A stretch of DNA of 64,000 bases from Helopsaltes ochotensis (lineage: Eukaryota; Chordata; Aves; Passeriformes; Locustellidae). The notes beneath the pieces were generated by a model. It was given only the letters and a program-made list of their open reading frames with translations, was not told the DNA's origin and made no database searches. Positions 54,601-64,000 of the stretch are shown here, piece after piece. A program made the translations under genes and the position numbers. Position 1 is the first letter of the stretch; every line of letters begins with the position of its first letter. The stretch spans positions 2,436,024 to 2,500,023 of the forward strand of contig VXBM01000026.1 in assembly GCA_013400155.1 (NCBI GenBank), read 5' to 3'.

Positions 54601-57600
54601 CTCTGGAGTTCTCAGTGTCAGTGCTACTTCCTGTCCTGCTGGGTTACATTCCAGCACTGCGCTTTCCCAGTTTTCCTGCTCAGTTTCCCTAGGTAGTTGA
54701 ACAGTGCCAAATCTCACACCAGGTTTTATGTAATCTTAAATTTGGTCGCCGCAAAGAATCAAGGTCTGAAGTCTTGGTTTGGCTTGGTTGTTTTGCTGCG
54801 GGCTGGAGAACATAGCAATAGCTGGGAAGGCTTTGTCTTCCTTTTCAAAGTTCAGTGTCCTGAACAGTATTTTACCCCCAAAACCTCTGTGGCTTTCTAG
54901 GACATCTGAAAATGCAGCAAGTACCAGTGGTACAATGGGTACTTACAATCAGATTTCTCATTTATGTGCTCTCGTGACTTCTCTGCCATAGACGGACTTA
55001 TCCTGTGGTGACAACAACCCTGCCCAGAGAGCTTTTTGGAAAGATCAGTCAGGGTGAGGTTGTGGAAATGCAGCTCTCTGAGCTACTCTCTTGCTGCTCT
55101 GGATGCAGAGGATGCATTTCTGTGTAACTGTGCCTCTCAGAAGATTTATGCATAATTGCCACTTTTCACTGAGCACAAACAAGCTGTCCATGTAGGACCT
55201 TTGGAGTGCACCCATATATCTCATATCTTGCATGCCTTGCCACCTTTACAATCATTTACTGCTTCCACAAGATGGTCATTCTTTTGTATTTGCTTCCATC
55301 TTTATTCTTCTCCCCCCACTTATGTTTCAGAAAATACCTAGGACCACTTGTCTTTCATTAACGAAGGGAATGCACTTCAGTTTATGAATTATTATTGTTC
55401 CTTGCTGCATTTCTCATCTAATACAGTTTTTTAAACCTTTTTGCCTTCCATAAGCAAATTCTACTTTCTTAGTTCTCTTGGCAAGGGTGAGAAAATGTTT
55501 CCACTTTTTGTTTCTGTTTCTATTTACCCATTTTCAGTTTTTCTAGGACTCTCTTTTGCTCTTGTTTTCAGACCTTTAATCAATGTGCTGTAAAAAAACA
55601 GTGACCAACCTCTTCTTCTTTAAATTGGCGAATTTTTTACTCATAATGGAGAACATTCTTGTAGAGTTCCTATTTTCCTGTGTTGCACCCAGGAAAATGT
55701 TAGAATTTTCATTGTTCACAATGGATTTTATTTATGATGATTACTTAAAATATATTCCTTTTAAGAGGCTTTTTTTTTTTCAAGCACTAATGCATTTTTC
55801 AACCTCATGGTGGTACACATTTTTGTAATTTCATGAAACCACCTTCAGGTGGTTCACTCCCTCCCAGAGAGCCTAAATACTGATTCTGAAAGAAACATAT
55901 TTTTCTCAGGGTATGAATAATGAATAGTAGCATTGTGCAAATTACTTTTGTACTCCTGCTTCTGAAGATAAAATGTGTTGATATGGTATGGGTATATACA
56001 GACAGACAGATCCATGGGCCCACCCGTTCTGAGTTCCAAATTACAGAAGTTTGATTATTACATTTTTTATCTGCAGTACTGCAGAGTGAGCTTATAAAAC
56101 CCCAGCTGTCTCTATGTGCCATAAATCAAAAGTAATGGCCAGATAATCAAAATTATGTTCCAATTCTAGAACATTCATTACTGGTGGCATTGTGTGAAGC
56201 AGTTATAAAAACAAGCAGTGTGCTAGGATGATTAGAGGGAATTACACTAAAAATGTAGAATCATTACCGGTATGTTCTGAATTGAAGTTAACCAAGAGCA
56301 ATTTGTTCAGTAAGGTTATTTCAAGATAAACTGAGAAATAAACAAAAATTTATCTTTTAGCCTGACCTAGTCAGGAAGCAATATTCAGAGCCCTATCTTT
56401 CTGAGACCCGATTTTTCCTCATTTGGGCAAAATGAAAGTAAACAAGAAAAACTACCAAAAATAGTCAACCCAACCCTTAAAAACTTCTCATGGAATGGGA
56501 GAGGCAGCTTCAAAGACCTGCTCTGCTGTCGTGTTTCATAACAAAGAATTCCAGGCTATTGCCAAGTTTTTTGATCTCCCCATTTTTTTGCAAAAATTCA
56601 CACTGACTAGAGACCAAATTATGTGACTGCAGAATGTCTAAGTCCAAGCTCTAACTCAGAGTTAGTTACTTTGGTGTTTCTTGGTGTTCCTTCTTGGTAT
56701 GACTAATTAAATACTTGCTATACCTAAGAAAAAACTAACACCTGAACTACTCTTTGGGATGTAAAAATTCCCCAGCCCATGCTCAGGAACTATGCCTTGG
56801 TGTTTTATGCACTGAGTGAATGCCATTATTTTGAAACAAATGAATTTTTCCCTGAAAATCTTGTGGAAATCTCTTGATTTTATTGTGAAGGAAACAGGTC
56901 ACAAATCCTTTGCATTTATTCAAAAAATAATTGTTTTCTGGACATTCGCCTTCAGCCTTCAGGTATGTGAAAGCAAGACTTAAATGGCAATAAGGTTTTC
57001 ATTTGGGTTGATGACCACAAGGAAACCTTTTGAGCACTAGCCTTCAGGCTTGTCCTTCAGAGGCTGGAAAGCAATCCTTTTTGCTGAATAGCAGTCCCAT
57101 CAGGTCAAGTTCTCATGAAAAATGTTTCCCCTTTGAAATTCAGTATTGTCAACGTATGTACTGGAGCAGTGCATTGCAGAGCACAGCCCTTCCAAAGTGG
57201 GTTCAGAGCCAAAGCTCCTGAGTCAACCGAGATGCTCCCACTGAGGATGTCCCCCGAGCATTCAGCTCAGGGAAACGTTTATGCCTGTATTATTCCTGCA
57301 GCCATGTATGATAGCATTTGAAGATAAAGAACCTTGAATCACCAGTAATACATGCATGAATACATTTCCTTCTGAAAATAGAGACTGACATAACAATTGC
57401 AAGTTGTTATCAATTATCGGTTGAATTCCTTTTGAAAAATGTCCTTTAATGGCTTCATATTTTTTTAACAACTGACTGTGTTCACTAAGCTACTGTGTTT
57501 ACTGAACTCAGGAATGTGTTGTGATGACAGGTGACTCTCTTTAAATGAGTTTTTTACAGAAATCTATTTCAGAACTGAGTATTTGGAAGAGAATTTTGAT

Positions 57601-60600
57601 GGCAATTTTGTTGGCTGATGGTCTCAAAGACCACTAGACACTCAGACCTTTAGTAGCTGCCACAGGAATATCAGATCAGCTGCCATTCTAGAGGAGAGGG
57701 AGAAGATGATGCCGTGAAATTAGATTTTAACACTGCTTCACTCATAAGTACAGTAGGAAAAAACTTAAAGTAAAATGCTGTGTCATGAGCTGGATGCTGT
57801 GTAAGTATTTATTGTAGGTCTGTGGACCACCTGCACAGTGATGGCAATTTTGCAAGGATAGGATTCATATTCACTCTCAAATAAAATACCAGGCTTCTCT
57901 GAAGATCATCACAAGGTTATTTGTCCTTTCAACTCACATGAATATGTTGTGCTTCTGCATATTTGTGCATCATATTGCAGGGGAGATTTTGTGTAATTTA
58001 GTCACATTCAAAGTCCTTATTGAATCTTGAGTGTAAGATTTTGTTAATTGAATATGACAATATTCAATTTGTTAATTGAATATTGTGGGATCCCTGATGA
58101 AAAAACCAAAATGTTTGTGAATGTCCACTTAAAAGAGATTATAATGAAATTATAGATAAAAAGGGCAGATTATAATAGCACCCCATCAACACTGTTACAT
58201 AAATTTGCCCATTGCAGACAACTGAAGAGGTTTTTCATAGTAGCAGCACCTTATTCTGACCTTTTTTTAATTTTAAAAAGAGTCAAAATGGGTACAATTT
58301 TAGAACTAGAGAAGTAGGAGTGGAATGAGCACTTATTCTGTGATCTTGAAGATTTGGGACTTGTGACCCCCCTCTGAAAATAAAATTGCTACTGTCAACC
58401 CATCCTTGGCAGACAGCACCTCACATTGATTTTATACATAATTCAGCACAATTGACAGCCTTTTCAGGACAAGCTGGAGACTGATATGTTATGGAGGCTA
58501 AATTGCTTCTCCCTTCTATAAGAGGAGGTCTCTAGAGGCCGTGATTTGTGTTTAATGGTGTAAAGAGTTGGAACTGTGAAGAAGTTGGACTATGCTATGG
58601 CTGATGTGAAGATACTCACAGTAAAACAGTAAAAAACTGCCTCCACTGAATTTATTTTTCTCCTAAGATATAAAAAGAAATCCTTTTCTCCCCTCTGTCT
58701 TGCCCCAAACTGTAATCAAAGAAGTGAGAGTGCATTATCCGTGTTCAGTTTTGCACATGCGGTACTGTGGAGATGGGAGACAGGAAAGAACTGCACCTAC
58801 ATGCTGAGTCGTGCCAGAAAAGAAGAGAAACCTTTATTTACATTTTTCATTTTATAGAATTCCAAAGGTCACCATGGATTGGAGGGTGAAGCTGCCACCT
58901 CTCCAACACACTGGTCAGACCAACAGTCCATCAACTCTCTCCTCCTCCATGAAAATATGGAAACAAACCATTTGTTGATACTTGAAAGCGTGAGAAAACC
59001 GTTACAGAAATGAGAACACATCAGAAGGCTGAAAATCAGGGCGACACAGTACCAGATGTATTATCTGTGCAATCAGTTGGTAACCCAGCCATGGTGGGAC
59101 TAACCAGCAGAAAAGCTGTGAGAAACAGTGCATCATCCTTGCTGATGCTCTTCTGCTTTTGTCACCTGTTGAATTGCTCAGAGAAATGAGCAGCTGTGGG
59201 GTAAACCTGGGCATAAAACTGAAATTTATTCATTTTCTCTGTCTGTGTCTGCCTTTCCACCAGGGCTTCTAGATGGTTTTTCTGGGATCTTTCCAGGGTA
59301 AGAGCAAGTGCACAAGAACTTCTTCATGAACTAGCTGCAAATCCCCACCCTCCTTCACACCACAGGAATATTTTTGTTTGCCCCAACCACCCCCAAAGGG
59401 CTCCTTGTACAGTGTCGGGGCAGGCATATATGAAATAGTAAGACTAAGGCTGCACTTTTTTACTTCATCATCTCTTAGAAAACTCTTTTGATGCCATGGA
59501 GCACCACCTTTGCCAAACAGCTGGTGCACAGCTCTCTTCTTGGTGGCCACCCAGACTGTTCAGTCTCTGGCCACCATGCACCTTGTGCGGGGCCAAAACC
59601 AGAACAGATGTCTATTCCTGAGCTGGATATCCCCAGACTCTCCACTGTTAATTTGAAGTACTAGCAAAACTGTCCTCCAATTTAGAAACAATAGCAACAG
59701 AGACACATTGTCCTATCTTATTTTCTTTTTATTTTTGTTGTGTTTATGTGAGTCACTGACGCACAGTCTGTATTCATTGATGGTATGCAAAATTCAATGC
59801 ATGCAAGAAACTATTCTTACAGCGTAATCAGATAATTAGATGTTTTGTCGCTGTCTTGCGCTGTTTAATATAAAGTACTTTGAATGACAATATGACAGCT
59901 CCTTTCCAGTAAACTTTACAGGCTGCTTGTTGCAAACTGCAAGTTAACTTTAATTGGGTGTCCTGAGATTTGCTACTAGGAAGGTAATAACCTCAGCACA
60001 ATAGCACAAAGCTGCATCCTTTCACTGTTGTCAGTGTTGTAAATAAAGGCTAATTTTCCAACAGACTCGCTCTTTCTTCAGCGATCAGGTTTACCAAAAG
60101 AGGTAGAACCTTATTCTGTAATTTCTGCAGATTGTAATATGCAAAGACTTGAGCAACCCAAGTGGCGTTGTGTGTGAATGAGTGTATGGGGGTGGGGACT
60201 GACAAAGGAGAGCTATGTTTTGAAATAACAACATGAATTTTATTGGAAAAGCATTGAGTTTTTTGCCCTTTTATTTAGCCTTTATGATAGCAAATAGAAA
60301 TGATTTGGCTTGCCAGCCAGACTTAAAAATGTGGAAGTAGAAAAAAAGGCAGCCCAGAACCTCAGTGTAATTTTGTGTCAAATGAGGTTTGGATCAAACT
60401 CAATGCAATTTGTTTTTATATACTGTCCTCCATGCAGAGTATTACAAAGCAATTTACAGGGAGAGTTAATCATCAGAAGCTAAAGGGAAAAGTAAGGTTT
60501 TAAAAGCCAAAAATAATTTGTAGCAGGGAGGAATCATGGGGGTTTTTATTGGAGTTCTGAGAGAAATGAGAAAAGTTCCAGGTAGAGCGCTTTTTTCTGG

Positions 60601-63149
60601 TTTTTGGGAGGCAAAGTCCTGTATTTAGTTGTGTCAGAAAATGACACATTCTTTTTAATGACACTACTTTTGAGTGGCTCATCTTGTCAGAGAACCATGT
60701 CAGTGTCACCCAACCTGAGACCTGTTCCAGTTCTGCTCTGTAGAGCTGCCACAAAGACTACTTGCCATAAATAGGAAAGAATATTACTGAGGTAGAGTTT
60801 CATACACTGCAAGAATTACTCCCTTTTTTTTTTTTATAAATAAAACCTGATAACCTCAAAATATCATCAACTTCATCCATGTAGAGTTTGAATTTTAAAA
60901 AATACTAAAACAAAATGCTCTTATTGTATTATGGTCTTATGGATGTGAACACACACACACATACCCACACATGTATTTAATATTTACTAATTTGTTAATA
61001 AATTAATACTACCTAATATTTTATATATTGGGGCAGATTCTCTGATCTCCTGCTTAAGTTTTGCATAACTGCTAAAACCACTCAGACTAAGCTAATTTAC
61101 ACTAGCTAGGAGTTTTATTTATTTCACTTGCTTTGTGTTTACAAAAATCATTACATGTATCATTCATTTAGTGGCTCTCACGGTGAGGTTTTAGTGGTGC
61201 AGGATGTAGAAGGAGCAACACAATAACCATGTCTAGCCCCAAAATTATGTGTACCCTTGGAGTCACCACTCCCAAGCTGACTTTCCCTCCAGACACTCCA
61301 ATGCACAAAGTGCTTTCCAGACCTTCAAAACACCTCAGTAAAACAGAATTTTCACCCCCTCAGTCTTCTTATTTATCTGAGAATGTCCTTCCTTGAAAGA
61401 TCAAAATAATTCCTACTGCTCTCTATGTTTTGTTCACTGGTTGGACTTTGTCTTACACTTATAGCTCAGCCTGGAACATACCTCAGAAAACAAGAGGAAA
61501 ACAGGTGTGAATGCTTTCAGTTAGGTTTGGTTAGCTTAAAATCTTAACCAAGCCAAACATTTGTTGAAGGTCAAATTCTCCAAATTCTTCCAACATTTTT
61601 ATTTATAAAGTGGCCTGTCAAAGGATTTGATGTATGAGTGTCAGCTTGGTGGGGAGACAGGGTCCTACCAGAGCCTGGAGGCTGTTCAGCCACTTTTCAG
61701 GAAGGAGGGTGTGAAATAGTCGGGATCAATTACAGTCCCACCGTAAACAGAGAAAGCGAAAGGGAAGAGGTGTAAATCTCCACACAGTGATGGGTGTACA
61801 GAAGGCAGGGGGCTGCCTCTGACATAGCCCTTGCCAGGAGAGGAAGCACCCTCCATGCTGCACCCTGCTGAGCTGCCCTATTCCCATGTGTGAGTTGGAA
61901 TGTGCTTCATTCTCCCTGACCAGAAGCATGGGGTAGAGTATTGCAATAGAAAACCATTAGTCTAGATCACAGAATAGGTAAGAAGACACAAAATGCTTTC
62001 TCCTTCCTGTGCTTTTGTCAGTCATTCATTAAAGGGGTCATTTTAGGAACCACTGATTATAGGAGATGCTATGCCTCAAGCTTCCTTCAAGAACACTTTT
62101 AAAGAATATTGTGTTTCCATTCATCATTTTTCTAAATAACAACCTCTAACTACACAGTTTTTACACAAATGTAACTTCACAGACCTTGGTATTCATATTT
62201 ATTACCGTGAGGCAAATGTTGAACCCACAACCATCCATGTAAGAGAAGGATGATGATATTAGACGGTGTGTGATATTGTATTACAACAGTTGCAGGTTAT
62301 TATAACAGCATCCTCTGAATGTTAAATCTCTTCCTTGTTCAAACTTTTTTTTTTTGCTAAAAGCAGTTTTTGCCTCACCACCCACCCAAAGCCCGAAGGT
62401 GCTAATTTTTTTTTCATTCACACATTTTCACAAAAGTTTGCAGCAGTTGGGAAACAAAAAAAAGTTCGGATATAAAATTCAAATAAGGGAATGCTTACAA
62501 TGAATTTTCTAGTTCAGAAACTTCAGAAAACTACTATTGCCTCACATTTACTCTGTGATCACACAGATCTTCTTGTGAGGTCAAAGATGCACAAAATGCC
62601 TCCATTTACTTTTAGGTATATGTTCTTCTGATATTTCAACCCTCACTTCCCTGTCTCCTATGTTTCCTTTGCTTTTCAAACTCATGAGCTTCCAGCTTTA
62701 TCTGTACCTAGTACAAACAGATCTTTAGGAAACTGGTAGGGCTGTGAATTACCTATTCAGGAGGACAATACTTGGTTTAACAAGAAAACAAGACACTTGC
62801 ATTAGCTTTTGTTCTTAACCTTCTACTTTTCTCTTAAGATTCAGCTCACAGTATTTTGATATCAGTGACGAAAACCAGATTTCTAAGACTTGCAAGGGTG
62901 TTCTTGATGACCACCACATTCCAAGACAAATACTCTTTTGAAGTCTTAAAAAAAATGCATTTGGTTTATGCTGCATGATTTTGGTAGCAGGGAGGGCAGC
63001 TGCCCTCTACCCTTGTCTCTGAGAAGAAACCAGGAGTTGCCCCCATGTGGGCAGGAGACATTTCCAGCTGGCTCCAAAAAGGAGTTGCTGCTGCTCAAAC
63101 CTGAGTCCCTCAGCAATGCTGGTGGCATCTCTGTGATAACATATTTATG
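51641..63149. other. Intergenic region downstream of CDH2 (no gene seen)
   Basis: About 11.5 kb, AT-rich. All open frames are short, overlap on both strands and lack coding character. In mammals the flanks of CDH2 are gene-poor, which fits. Landmarks: an imperfect direct and inverted repeat at 58,041-58,087 and a short CA run at 60,949-60,960. The stretch 59,820-60,080 has TAAT/ATTA motifs and little repetition and may be conserved non-coding DNA. No CR1 copy was recognised. Confidence 0.8.
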
Positions 63150-63870
63150 AAGAGTGAAAAAACATGGTGCAGCAGCTGTGTGAGAAAGGGGGGGTGCAAA
63201 AACTGTGCAAAAAGCAGCCCTGCAGACACCAAGGTGAGGGAGGAAGGAGGGAGAAGGGGTGCTCCAGATGCTGGAGCAGAGGTTCTCCTGCAGCCTCTGG
63301 AGAAGGATGTAATGGAGCAGGTTATCCTCCTGCAGCCCATGGAGGACAAGGTGAACATGCCCTGCAGGAAGCTGCAGTCAATGGAAAGGAGCCCTTGCCA
63401 GGACATGTTGTCTGGAAGGAGCTGCTGCCCATAGGGCACCCACAGTGGAGCTGCTCTTGAAGAGCTGTACACCATGGGACAGACCCTGTGATGGAGCAAG
63501 GGAAGAGAGCAGAGGAAGGAGCAGCAGAGGGAAAATGTTATGGACTTACACAACCCCCATCCCCCATTCCTCCCTCCCTCCTTCCTCCAGTAAGAGTCAG
63601 GAGTGTGGGAGCAAGATTGAACCTAACAAGATGCAGAGATGGGGAAAGTCTTTTCGTTTTGTCTGTTTTTCTCACTGTCCTACTCTAATTGGCAATAAAT
63701 TAAATTCATTTTCCCCAGGTGGAATCTGTTTTGCCTGTGACAATAACTGGTGAGTGATCTCCCTGTCTGTATCACAACCCTGTCTTATTTTCTCACCCAT
63801 CTGTTGAGGAGGGATAGCAAAAGGGCTGCAGGGCAGGCACCTGGTAGCCAGTCAAGGTCAGCCCACCACA
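63150..63870 (+). mobile_element. Avian LTR element, probably a solo retroviral-type LTR
   Basis: About 720 bases that resemble a common avian LTR as I remember it. Features are repeated CTGCAGCC(C/T)-(A/C)TGGAG units (63,289-63,375), a C-rich block CCCCCATCCCCCATTCC (63,547 on), a CACTGTCCTACTCTAATTGG block with AATAAA (63,694-63,699), and TGGTGAGTGATCTCCCTGTC (63,749 on). It ends GTCAAGGTCAGCCCACCACA (63,851-63,870). The AATAAA followed by a G/T-rich stretch fits an LTR R region. No gag, pol or env coding was seen, so it is a solo LTR or the edge of an element continuing past the window. The left boundary and family (ERVL-like) are uncertain. The open frames inside are not genes. Confidence 0.65.
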
Positions 63871-64000
63871 AAAACATATCAACAATAATATTTGAGTGGC
63901 AGTATCACAGCATCATTAACTTTTTCAAACATATATAGAAAGAAAAACACACACTTATCCCTTAGTTCTCTCAGCTCTGTGCAGCATTAATAGGATAGTG

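Noticed and set aside
63110..63553. 147-codon minus-strand frame and several plus-strand frames near 63,150-63,750
   Set aside because: They fall inside the LTR repeat. Open frames on both strands of GC-richer repeat sequence are expected by chance.
1..64000. CRISPR arrays, rRNA, tRNA or a novel multi-gene system
   Set aside because: The window is vertebrate intron, exon and intergenic DNA. No regularly spaced repeats, tRNA cloverleaf boxes or gene clusters were seen.

Overview
The window is a stretch of bird nuclear DNA carrying most of CDH2, the gene for N-cadherin, on the + strand. Fourteen coding exons (numbered 3 to 16 by comparison with vertebrate CDH2) lie between 13,333 and 50,409. 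Together they encode 850 codons, from the prodomain to the natural stop. The missing first 62 residues (signal peptide and start of the prodomain, exons 1 and 2) lie upstream, beyond the gap at 1-505 or outside the window. Residue numbers below assume the 912-residue length I recall for chicken N-cadherin; the exon lengths add up to exactly that. A bird is indicated by the near identity to chicken N-cadherin as I remember it, by CR1 LINE copies, and by an avian-type LTR at the right edge. A few substitutions (for example Lys at mature position 14) suggest a bird other than chicken.

Layout: 1-505 is an assembly gap. 506-13,332 is the 3' end of the long intron 2, with no gene seen. 13,333-32,000 holds exons 3 to 14 in quick succession: prodomain, furin site, five extracellular cadherin (EC) repeats and the membrane segment. 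Intron 7 (4.9 kb) contains the main CR1 insertion and a GC-rich patch. 32,000-50,200 contains the two long introns 14 (11 kb) and 15 (7.1 kb) around exon 15. Exon 16 (50,203) carries the beta-catenin-binding tail, followed by a 3'UTR of about 1.2 kb ending near 51,640. The rest (51,641-64,000) is intergenic, with no gene recognised and an LTR element at about 63,150-63,870.

All exon joins keep the reading frame and use GT-AG splice sites. The product is a calcium-dependent homophilic adhesion receptor coupled through p120 and beta-catenin to actin. No bacterial-type system, CRISPR array, rRNA or tRNA gene was seen. The least expected signals are a near-identical 60-base element present in both intron 2 and intron 7, a very strong G-quadruplex motif in the 3'UTR, a frame-preserving candidate 48-base cassette exon in intron 15, and weak splice sites on both sides of intron 10.
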